A stretch of 64,000 bases of DNA from Hybos culiciformis (taxonomy: Eukaryota > Arthropoda > Insecta > Diptera > Hybotidae), in the NCBI GenBank assembly GCA_964007475.1, contig OZ023274.1:3410001-3474000 (forward strand), in the 5' to 3' direction. How positions within the stretch are numbered: position 1 is the stretch's first letter; every line of letters begins with the position of its first letter. The notes beneath the pieces were generated by a model, which saw only the letters and a program-made list of their open reading frames with translations, was not told the DNA's origin and did no database searches. Below are positions 13,213 to 24,100 of this stretch, in pieces. Both the position numbers and the translations under genes were made by a program.

Positions 13213-13480
13213 ATATATCGCCTGCTCAGAAATGAAACAACGTATAATGAAAAGTATAGTTTCGAGTAATTTCAATTTAAAGAATTGAAAATTAAAAAAA
13301 ACGTATGAAAAAATATCAAGTGGCGTACAATTTTCATCTAAAAAACACATTTTAATCAACTATAAGAATATTGCAAAGTAGTTGTACTTATAAAATCGAG
13401 TACGAGGAATCGAATGGTGCTATTGTCAAATAATGACGTATAAATGTCATACGTTGTTTCATTTCTGAGCGACGATATAT
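13213..13480. mobile_element. Foldback element / MITE-like, 268 bp
   Basis: Arms of about 32-33 bp at 13213-13245 and 13449-13480 are reverse complements apart from one small difference: CCTG in the left arm against TCG in the right arm read in reverse complement. Both begin ATATATCG and share CTCAGAAATGAAAC. The 203-bp interior has no transposase-like frame; the 61-codon minus-strand frame overlapping it is not convincing. No clear target-site duplication could be fixed because the flanks are low in complexity, so the superfamily is left open. Confidence 0.6.
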
Positions 13481-14842
13481 TCTCTGAATAAGCTTAAAAG
13501 TATGGAATAGAAAAAAAAATGTATTTTAGAATCTAGAAAATGTTCAAATTGTCAGTCTGACAAACTCCTAACTATTAATATGAGTATAATGCCTGGCAAG
13601 AATAATTAATAAAACAGGGGTTTACTGTTTGACTTGTACTTTATTTCTCTCTTTATTAATCTTACAGCCTATTTATAATGCAATTAAACTTATTCAGCTA
13701 TTGCGTTAATAGAAGAAATTTTCATTTATTGGATACTTATTTTGGAGGAGGAATTACTAAGTTATGACTTATATCTCTTTGTAGATCGCCAGGAAATAAA
13801 ACCTTAAAAGTATGGAGCAACGAGACAAACTTAAAGAAACTGATACAAGATAAGTAAATTTTCTGTTGTTTGTGGAAAAACGAAACTAAATCATTCGTCG
13901 TGATTAGTGGTAAAGTCGTTAAAGCTCAAAAATGCGTACCTATTTGAAGACTCCAGTGCAGATAGTGTGAGATAAATATAATATATGTGAGAGCGAAAAT
14001 TATTGAAAAACCGATAACCAACATTTGTTACTTTGGCTTAGTAATTGAAATCGATTCTCTCTAACATAATAAAGTCGATATATGTATTTTAAAGTTCAAA
14101 ATTTATATTCTTTCTATGACAGTTAAAAATTGATGTAAATACAGAGAGCAAAAAAAAAAAATTGTGGTTTTTCATTTCTAAGAAATTGATAAGGGTAAAC
14201 AAATGGAATAATTGAATTTTATTTTTGAAATATAAATATATAAAATAAATGTTATTCATTGTTTGAAGAAGCTTGAAAATAAATAAATAAATAAATAAAT
14301 TTAAAAATATTCCTTTTTTCGTTTTTTTTTTTTGTGAATATTTAATATTTTTATGTCTATTAACAATAAAATAAAATTAAATGTTCTTTATAGAATAGAA
14401 TAACCTTGAGAAATAAAAATGTTTTTCCTTTAAAAATATTAAATTCGTAGAAATTTGTTTCCCTTTAAAAAAAATTTCCGCTAAAACAAAAAATTACGCT
14501 GTAATTGAATAAAAATAAAACTATATATTAGTTATTAATTAGTAAGTCCTTAGTTTCTGCAGTTCTACAGATTTTTTTTTCATCTTTTTTTTACTAATAG
14601 TGCGATTTTAACTTCTTCTTTGTAACGCATGAAGAAATTTTCCATGAAATTGTAACAGGAAACTATATGTACAGACCTGTTAACACTTTTATCCTGGAAA
14701 ATTGTTTCTTCGCAATTTATTATGATACGAAATAAAGTGTAAAACTATTAATTTTCCTTTTATCTACTTATAGTTATTAAAAAAAATTTCTCCTAATAAA
14801 ATATAATGTTCTATTATTTAAGTTTGTATATAAGTATACTGT
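13481..14842. other. A+T-rich non-coding stretch with an (AAAT)n run
   Basis: A slightly less A+T-rich part (about 13780-14050) has no usable reading frame. An (AAAT)n run lies at about 14276-14300. Nothing else was identified. Confidence 0.5.
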
Positions 14843-14853
14843 ATAGTATATAG

Positions 14854-15356
14854 CAGTGTTTCTCAAACTATGTTCCGCGGAACCCTAGGGTTCCTTGAAT
14901 AAATTTTGGGGGTTCCGTGAGAAATTTCTAATCAGCTTGAATTTTAATATAGAAAAATTTCTATAGAATTTCTCCAATCTTTAAATATATGTATATTCAA
15001 ACATTGGAGAAATTCCATAGAAATTTTTTTATTTATTTATTTAATATTACTAACTACGTATATAATTTAATTTTTAAATAATTTTTTCTTTTCAATTTTT
15101 ACTGAAATAAAAACAATTTAGTGTAAAATTTTAGTTTTATTATCATTGTTGCAGTTTTTTCAAATAAATATCTGGAAGCCTATAAAAGGTCACGCATGAA
15201 ATTTTTCTTTTTATAAATTGCCTAAAATAATCTCACCCGCTTTATTTGATCGACAAATGTATCAAAAAGAGTTCTGCGATTATTTTCAAAAGGGTTCCGC
15301 GAAAACGAAAATAAGTTGTAAGGGTTCCGTAGTGGCAAAAAGTTTGAGAAACACTG
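14854..15356. mobile_element. hAT-like non-autonomous DNA transposon (MITE), 503 bp
   Basis: Perfect 16-bp terminal inverted repeats, CAGTGTTTCTCAAACT, mark both ends and are typical of hAT elements. The motif GGGTTCC, or its complement, recurs at least five times near the ends, including a perfect 16-bp palindrome at 14879-14894; such repeats are likely subterminal transposase sites. The target duplication is imperfect: ATAGTATA at 14843-14850 against ATAGTATC at 15357-15364, with three extra bases (TAG) at the left. This suggests either some decay or a slightly different left end. There is no transposase frame. Confidence 0.8.
14953..15028. repeat. Hairpin inside the hAT-like MITE (26-bp arms)
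   Basis: Arms at 14953-14978 and 15003-15028 are reverse complements with a single mismatch and are separated by 24 bases. The whole is 76 nt, the size and shape of a microRNA precursor. MITE-derived microRNAs or small interfering RNAs are known in plants and animals, but expression cannot be judged here. Confidence 0.7.
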
Positions 15357-15364
15357 ATAGTATC

Positions 15365-18300
15365 ATACAGTGTTATAATTAAGCATATATTGTTAAGGAT
15401 TGATTCAGAATACACAGAGTATTCCTTGGATAGGAATAAAAATCGTTTTTAAGTTGACAACAGCAACATAAATATATTTTTTTTTAATTCAAAACTACAT
15501 TTATGACCTTTATATACTTTCCTTTACACAGAACAAAATGTTAAAGCTAAAATATGATCATTTTCCACGAAATTGAAATTTAAAGAGAATTTTTTTTTTT
15601 TTTTCATTACAATTTATAATTTTATTATTATTTTTCCAACATTTCACGTCCTCTCAAGTATTTATTTTTTTCTAAGAAAATTCATTGGATAATTTTGGAA
15701 TTATATAATATATGAAAATATCGAGGAAAATTTATATTGTGTGTATGGACCCATCATTTTCTTGTTTTTTTTTTATCACTAACCAAATTTCTTTTTTATT
15801 GGTTTAACAAATATATATATATAAGTATATTTATATTAAGTATGTTGAATATAAGAATATAGAGAATAAAAAAGAAAATAAAGGGAAAAAAACCAATTAT
15901 TAATCGTATAAGAAAATCGTTAAGATTTTGTTTTCAATGACGGGGAAAATTCCAAAAAAAAAATAAATAAATAAATAAATAAAACAAAGGAAATAAAACC
16001 ATAACATTTTATTTTTCTTTCTAAGGGAAACCTGTGGATTTTTTTTTTTATTCAAGTTCAAAAATTTTCCCAAATGATTGTTGTGAACTGAAATGAAAAT
16101 CTTTAATATTTAATTTAAGAAGAAGAAGAAGAAAAAAAAAAACAAAATTTATTTTTTCTTTCTTTCTTAAAAAAGAAAAACGAAAAGAAGAAAAATTAAA
16201 AATTGTTAGTATGTAGGTGCTGAGAAGAAAAATAAAACTTAAAAGATTAATTGTTCTTTTTGATTAGTTTCATTTTAAGTTTTCTTTTCATTCTTCTTAT
16301 TTTTCTACTATTATTATTATTTTTATTTTATTTTTTTTTTCAGGTCGAAGACGTGAGAAATGGGTTCATTATAATTATTATTAAAGAATATTAGTAGCTA
16401 ACATTAATTTTCGATTTGAAATTAATTTATATAAAGTTATATTGCGCGCAGAAAAAGGGGGTGTTAAAAAGTTAAATTAATATTCCGTTAAATGATGGAA
16501 TGAATTGGAAAAGTTCAAAAGAAAATTCAAATATATAAAATAAATATAGTTAATGAGATTTGTTCGCAAAAAGTGTGCAATTTTTATTTATTTCAAAATT
16601 TTGTTGCCAAAAGATTATAATTTTCCAACTATGTTGAACTCTGAATATATATCTAGTATTTATTTTCCAGCTATTTTATCAGGATAGAAGAATAAATACA
16701 ATGAATAATGTATAAATCAGGCCTTAGCTAAATCTAGAAAAGAAGAAAATTCTTAAGTTAGCGAATAAAATTCGAAACTCAATAAGTTTAATTAAAAAAA
16801 TTAGTTTCTTCAATTCAGGTATAAAAATTCGTAACCTTCAATAGTAATGTCATGAAAAAAAAAAAAAATTCCACAAATTTTACATAATTTTTATTTTTTC
16901 ATTAATACAATTAGATGTTAATTTTATTGATACAGTTTATAACTAAATTTTTCCCGCGTTTTTTTTTTTTTTTTTTCGAAAAACTCACGCAATCTAAATG
17001 AAAAGAATTTTCAGAAATTAATTTACATATTATATATTTATTTACCTTTGATTTATCAAATTTTTGTTTGTTTGTTCATTAAAAAAAAATACAAATGAAA
17101 AATGAAAAAAAAAGACAGCCCCATATGGGGTTAAATTGTATGAATTTTCTTGAAAATAAAATTTCATGATAGAAGATTATTATTGGAATTATTTTTTATT
17201 TTTTTTTTGTAATGAATTAAATGCCAACTACTCCCCGTTGAGTTTTTAAGAAAGGTTTTTTATGGTATTTTTTGTTGATTTTAGGTAGACACTGATTGGT
17301 ACACACACAACAAAGGTGTAACAAAGAATATCAATTTTTGTACTAAATATAGAACGCAATTATATATTTTTTATTTTTATTTATATTTTAATCTGATTAA
17401 ATTTAGGTCTTTGTGCACATTATTTTGGACTTACATTATAGAAACATAAAAAAAAAATTTGATGGGTTTGCTGATTTAAAAAAATATTATTTAGTTACAA
17501 CTAATTGTTTGACACTAAAGTGAATTTAATTTTATTATCATAATGGTATTTATATGATTGATAGGACATACTATAAAAGCTAAGTTCATAATAATTTTTG
17601 TTGAGCGAATTAACTGTTGATTTGCATTTTTTGGCTGAATGAAGATTTGTAACACTTTTTCCCTTCATAAAAGTCTGAGAATTTATTCATATACATTCAA
17701 TTGGCTTTGAAATGTCATCACTTTAGTGAATTTCCACTATGGCTCATTAGAATGTTACTTAAGTTCCTCTAATATTACTTAAGTCTCTGTTAAATCAGAA
17801 ATTCAAAAATGTTGAACAAAAGGTATGAAATTTTGAGCGCCAAGTAAAAAATCTCAATCCCATTTCAACAGTTTATTAATATGCAATAAATTCAATCAAC
17901 TTTTTTATCAGCCATAAACATAGGGCCATGAACAAGGAATCTATACAGTGGTCGCCAAAATAATGTTTCGCGATTTAAACGTATTAATTACGAGATTAAT
18001 TATTAATTTTTTGTTTTATTTTCTATGATAATTATTTTGACATTCGCACTACAAACACAGACAGATGAAAACGATTAATGAGTTTCTGTCAAAAAATATA
18101 TAAGAAAATGAGAAAATATGTTTTTCTTTTTGTTTTTTTTCAATTACTTACGAAAGAAAAATTTTCATTAAGGATACTATCATGATAAGAATTGAAATGA
18201 AAATAAAAATTAAAACCAAAAAAAAAAAAAAAAATTATCTATCTTTAGTCTGCACGATAAAACTTAATTTTTATTTTTCTGAATTATCGACAATGAGATT

Positions 18301-20584
18301 TATATATATATATATAGATTATTTAATTTATTTAATTTTGACCAAACCTTTTTTTTTTTCTTTCCTTCTTCCACTTTTAGTCATTAATTAAATTGTAAAA
18401 TATTGGGGTTTTTCATTTAACGAACATGTAATTGATTTATATGTATATATTTAATCAAGGAGATCATATGATTTTAAAGACTAATGTTGAGAAAATGAAC
18501 AAAAAAATAATAAAAAGAAGAAAATAAATTTCATTACAGAAACATCTATGTATACATAATTATGTAATTTATTTTAAACCTATTTTTTTGTGGGTGAATG
18601 CCTTTTCTAAAGTTGTTTTTTTTTCTCGTCGTTTTATTTTTGAAACAACATTTTTTATTAAATAAAAAAATCACGCAAATTTTTTTTTTTATTATACAAA
18701 TTTTACGATGATTGTTTTTTAAATGAAAACATTTTCTTTTTTTTTTACTATATATATACAATGTAGGTATTTAAATTAAATTTTGTTTTTCATGGAAGGC
18801 GGGAAAGTTCCAAAGAACATATTTAATATATGTATGTGGATACCGAACGGTAAGCTTTATGCAACCATTATTTGATCTACAATTCAGTTGAAGTGAATCT
18901 AAAATTCCGATTAATTAATATGAAACCTTAAAAGAATCAAGACCTCGGTTAACCTTCAGTAAATAATGGAACAAGAGCATTTATTGAGTCTCATCAAAGT
19001 TACTATTTCAAAATTTATTTTGAACGGTCCATAATGAAACTAAGTCACTAACAAGTTAGTAGCCGATTAGTACTTTCAATCAGAAACCAGTTCAATTTTT
19101 TTTTTTTTTTTGAGTAGCTCGGTGTGCAACGTGCTTTAAGGATTGTATATAAAATACCAAAAGTAGTAAGTATAAGTTAAAATAAGTTTTTGTTCTGTTT
19201 TTTGTTAGGTATCAGATTCTCATTACAATAATAATTTATTTTAATATTCATTGTGTTTGTTTGTTTTTTTTTCGAATCCTTTTTTATTATTATATACGTA
19301 AAAATATGTGGAAAGTGGGGAAACAATTTTTTTTGCCTTTTTTTTTATGAAGATTATCAGTAAATTTCAATAATCGGATCATCTGTAACAACAAAACAGG
19401 CAATAAAAAGAAGCATATTATACGAATATTGTAAGCCTTTTTCTTTTTTTATTTTATTTTATTATAACATTATTTTCGTTGAATAATTTTTTTGTTTTCG
19501 ATAACGAGGAAATTATGGTTGACATTTTTCTAAAAGATTCATGTGTAATGAAAAACAAATATTGACATCGTTGCTAATGGAATTTATATATATTTATAAA
19601 AAGCATGACTTTTTAGAGCTTAAGTATAAGTTTAGTTAAAAATTGTTACTGTTATCTCAAATGAAGCAATTTATCACCCTAAGAAGGCTTAGGAACTGCT
19701 GATTAATTTTCTTATTGCAAAAAATTTTCTGACAACGTAAGTCACAACAAAATAATACATCGTCGTTGCAAGAAGAATATCTGGCGAATTAAAAACAAAA
19801 ATGTAGTTGTGTTACCAAAGAAGCTTATAAACCACTCTAAAGCTGGAATTTATTTTCTAATAATGAAATTAAGGAAAATGTTCGATTATTTGACCATCTG
19901 AAATTTAAAAACATATTTCTCTATAATTGACTCAACAGTCAACACTCAACACTCTAAATTTGAGACTATGTATTAAGAAAATTTATATCTTTTTGAGTTC
20001 TTTTTTTAATAAAATGTAACTATTTGTATCTTTTTTAACATTTTTAAACTTACGAATTATTCGCATTAATTTAATATAAAAGACAAAAAATTTATTATAA
20101 TTGAAAAAATGAAAATCATCGAATTGAAGAATTTTCCATAAAATTGAATATCATTATCTAATTTGATATATATATATTTTTTTTGTATTTATTTATTTTT
20201 TTAGGTTATTTATTTATGAACAGCGAATAACTGGTACGAATTTTTTGACATACAAAAAAAAAATAAATAAAAGCTTTATGCTCTCCATTTCTCCCATTGG
20301 ATTGTTTATTACAATTTTTTTTTTATTTATTGAAAATAAAACAAAATAAAAAAGACAAATTCATGATTTTATATTTTATTTATTTTTATTATTTTATTTA
20401 TTTTTATTATAAAATGATTTATATTTTCTAATTTTATGGTAATAAAAAAAGAATTATAAACTTCTTTATTGAAAAAAAAAAAATTTCCCAAGAGTAATAA
20501 AAATTCTTTTGAGAATTTTTTTGTTTATATTTCTAAGAAGTTAACAAAAACTTTTATATAAAACTTTTTTTTGGTGAAAAATAA
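15365..20584. other. A+T-rich non-coding stretch
   Basis: No gene was found apart from the candidate splice site near 16343. An (AAAT)n run lies at about 15961-15984 and a (TA)n run near 18300. The bases TACAGTGGTCGCCAAAATAA from 17944 resemble the end of a Tc1/mariner-type element, but no partner end is visible nearby. Short open frames around 18.2-18.8 kb are Lys/Ile/Phe-rich and overlap on opposite strands. Confidence 0.5.
16310..16358 (+). promoter_or_regulatory. Candidate 3' splice site with possible 9-nt microexon
   Basis: A long pyrimidine tract ends in CAG at 16343. Nine bases later, GTGAGA at 16353 matches a 5' splice-donor consensus. That would bound a microexon GTCGAAGAC (16344-16352). 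Alternatively, the acceptor opens a short terminal exon, since one frame reads GRRREKWVHYNYY and then stops. The G+C content of this patch stands out against its surroundings. Neither reading is proven; it may be chance in T-rich DNA. Confidence 0.2.
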
Positions 20585-20588
20585 AACC
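20585..20588. repeat. Target-site duplication, left copy (AACC)
   Basis: AACC immediately precedes the left LTR and is repeated at 26265-26268. A 5-bp reading (AAACC) is also possible if the outer LTR end is one base shorter, because an A is shared at the junction. Confidence 0.85.
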
Positions 20589-21128
20589 TGTAACACCTGC
20601 TTTCCTTATTTTTCTTACCAACAAAAAAAACCAATAATTTGTTTATTTTTATAAACAATGATCTTTATTATAATAAAAAATTTATAAAGCAAGCAAAAAA
20701 AAATTAATAATTACTTAAAGTAAATAAAAAAAATTAAATCTCTGAACCAAAATTTTACTCTACGAATAAGTTTTTTCTTAAGTACCGAAAAGGACCAATA
20801 CTGTTCACTGATCGGATGCAAAAGATAAACTCTCAAATTTCACGTTTAACTACTGCGCTTTTAAACAATTTTTTGAGTGCGACGCGCAATAATACTACAA
20901 AAAAAAATTAATGAAAACTACATTTGTAGTTTTTTCTTATTAGTGGCTGACAACAATTTTATAGTAGGCACATTAGTATTTTTAGTAGGCACAAAATTTA
21001 AATATGAAAGTTGAGAGTTGCAAGTTGAAAATAAAAATTGCAAGTTGAAAGTATGAAAAAAATTAAAAAAATTACAAAAATAAAATATAATGAAAATTTA
21101 TGTTGAAATATATATATGCGTTGTTATA
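20589..21128 (-). repeat. 3' LTR of the gypsy element, 540 bp
   Basis: This copy matches 25726-26264 throughout, except for one extra T in the T run near 20870 (six against five). Read on the minus strand it starts TATAACAAC and ends GTGTTACA, so the ends form an imperfect inverted repeat (TATAACA / TGTTACA). Candidate AATAAA polyadenylation signals on the minus strand appear as TTTATT at 20642 and 20664. Short direct repeats are visible: TAGTAGGCACA at 20962 and 20983, and TTGCAAGTTGAAA at 21018 and 21038. They may be enhancer-type sites in U3, which is inference. Confidence 0.95.
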
Positions 21129-21140
21129 TTCTCCCCCTCT
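21129..21140 (-). other. Polypurine tract
   Basis: On the minus strand the sequence next to the 3' LTR is AGAGGGGGAGAA. This purine run survives RNase H and primes plus-strand DNA synthesis in LTR elements. Its position directly against the LTR fixes the inner LTR boundary. Confidence 0.9.
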
Positions 21141-21174
21141 AACGTATCAATGTCGACCCGACGATGCGTTAGTA

Positions 21175-24100
21175 TTAATTGAAGGCTGGCTTCTTCTTAG
21201 GACGACCTCGTCTTCTAATGGGTTGAATTGGGTTCACATCATCTTCATGGGAACCAGTGTAGGGTGTTAGTGCTGTTGAGTGATAACAACCAAGTGATTT
21301 ATCTAAATCATTTCTATCAGACACGATGTAAGTAGATGAACCTTTCTTCTGAGTAATGACATATGGACCATCTCTTTTTGGGACGAACTTGGAAGTGATG
21401 CCCTTTGATGCTTGACTGAGAACATGGGTCGTAACCATTACTTGACTTCCAATTGTAAATTCAGGCTGTGGTCTTCTGGTATTATCTACTCTCAATTTGT
21501 TTCTATCTTGTATTTTGTGAGTGACTTCTGATACATTTTCCATTATGTTGGTTAGGTTGTTTAGATGTGGTGTAATCTGAGGTATAAAGTTTTCTGATTG
21601 TATGATACTTCTTAAGTCGTGTTGTATGTCATTGATGGTTCTAAGCTCTCGACCAAAAGTTAAATAAGCTGCAGAATATCCAGTACTTTGACATTTAACA
21701 CTGTTCATCGCGAAACGTACAGCTGGAAGATGATTTGCCCATGTAGCATGTTGATTTTGTACTAAAATGGACAATTGAGTTTTAAGATCTCTATTCTTTC
21801 TTTCGACTGGATTTGCTTCTGGGTGATATTTTGGAGTGTAAGTAGGTTGAATATTTAGGCAGAATACCAAATATTGCATTATTGAAGAGATGAATTGTAC
21901 ACCATTATCGCTTATGAGCCGTCTTGGAAGACCATACCTTAGAAATATCTCGTGCAAAAGTGTTAGTGCACACTTTTCTGCTGTGGCTTCCTTCAGTGGG
22001 AATAGTTCTACCCATCGGCTGGCAATATCTTCGATTATGAAAATCCAATTGTATCCTTCTTCAGTGGGTGGTAGGGGACCAAATAAGTCTATAGCTAAAA
22101 CTTCAAATCTCTGGTTGCTTGCTACCGTTTGCATCAGTCCACTTGGCTTCAAATTTGAATTTTTGTATCTTTGACATTCTATACACGTTTTTATGTAATT
22201 GGTAATTTCACCTCTAATTCCTGGCCAATAATATCGTTTGGTGATTCTATCTATGGTTCGATCAATTCCATAATGTCCGGATGTGGGGTCATCGTGGTAG
22301 AACTTCAGAATATTGTTACGCTCATCTTTAGGGACTACTAATTGACCTTCTTCAGAATCTGATTCTGATATGTAACGATATAGCACACCATCTTTAAGTA
22401 GATATCCTCTTGATAACCAATGTCGAACATTTTCGTCATTATTTTCCAAGGAATTGATTATAACCTCTAGTGATGAATCTTTGAATTGTTGTTCACGTAT
22501 TGTTTGTGCTCCTTTATTAGGAAAATCGACTTCTACATTACATATCTTGCAATCCTGGCTATCGTGGTCTTCAGAGCATGGTGGTCTTGATAGTGTATCG
22601 GCAACTGAATTTGTTTTTCCTTGTATATAATCAATTTTTATGTTGTACGGCTGAAGTTGAAGGGCCCATCTTGCCAATCTACCAGTTGGTGTTTTTAATG
22701 ACATCAACCATTTAAGGGGTTGGTGATCGGTTAGTAACTTCACTTCTTCTCCTTCAATATACCCACGGAATTTGTTGACAGCCCAAATTATAGCCAATGC
22801 TTCGCGCTCAGTTGTTGAATAATTCATCTCTGAATTGCTTAGAAGGCGACTTGCATACTCAATGGGATGTTCATTCTCTCCCTCCCCCTGGAGTAAAACT
22901 GCACCAATAGCGTAACTGCTGGCATCGGTTTTGAGAATATATGGTTCTCCATCTTTGGCTTGTTGTAAAATAGGAGCAGTGCACAATAATTTCTTCAACG
23001 TCTCGAAAGCATTTTCTTGATTTTTGGACCAAACCCATGGACAATCCTTTTTCAACAAGTTGCTCAATGGTTTGGATATTTGGGCATAACCTGGAATGAA
23101 TCTACGATACCATGAGGTGGTTTGAAGAAATGATAGAACTTGCTTCGGATTCTTTGGAGCTGGTCGTTTACTTATGGCAATTGTTTTTTCTGGATCGACG
23201 TGTATCCCATCTGGACTAAGAATGTGACCTAGGAACTTTACCATGGAACAACAGAATTTGCTCTTTTCACGATTAATTTTTAATGAAAATTTTTTGAGTT
23301 GTTGGAATACTTTTGTTAAATCTTTCAAGTGGTCCTCAAATGTTGCCGAACAGACAATAATATCATCAAGATAAGCGAGGATCGAAACATCTGGTAATGT
23401 GGCTTTGAATCGATTGATCAACCTCTGGAAAGTGGCAGGCGCATTACGTAACCCAAATGGCATCCTCTTGAAACGAAACATTCCAAATGGAGTGATGAAC
23501 GCTGTTTTATCTTGATCTTCTTTTTGTACTGCGATTTGATGGTATCCGGATTGTAGATCGATAGTGGACATAAATCTTGTGCTTTTGGCTTCATGTAACA
23601 GGTCATCTATCCTTGGAAGGGGATAACGATCTGGAACACTCACTGAATTTAGTTCTCGGTAGTCAATACATACCCGAATTCCACCAGTTTTCTTTGGTAC
23701 TATAACGACAGGTGATGCCCAAGCACTTTCACATTCTTCAATGATATCCAGTTTTAGCATTTTCTCCAACTCTTCTTTTAATTGTCGTTTTTTGAGTGGT
23801 GATAGCCTATATGGAGCAGTAGCTATGGGATCGTGATTTCCTATGTCGATTTTATGCACAGCATACGGTGTTGGGGTTGAAATTTCATCAAAAATGTCAG
23901 CATTTTCGGATAAAAACAAGTTTAGCTGATGTTTTTCGTTTGACCTAATATCAGTAGCTTCATCTTCTTTGATGTTGATATCTGCCGAAAACAATTCAAT
24001 ATGTTCACATGAATTAGTAATTTCTTCAACCTTTTGTTGTGATTTCTTCCTCACTACCTTTTCCGGTGTTATAATACCTGGAGGTAGTGCATCTTTAAAA

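Noticed and set aside
21141..21174. Space for an env gene downstream of Pol
   Set aside because: Only 34 bases separate the stop codon from the polypurine tract, so the element has no env frame.
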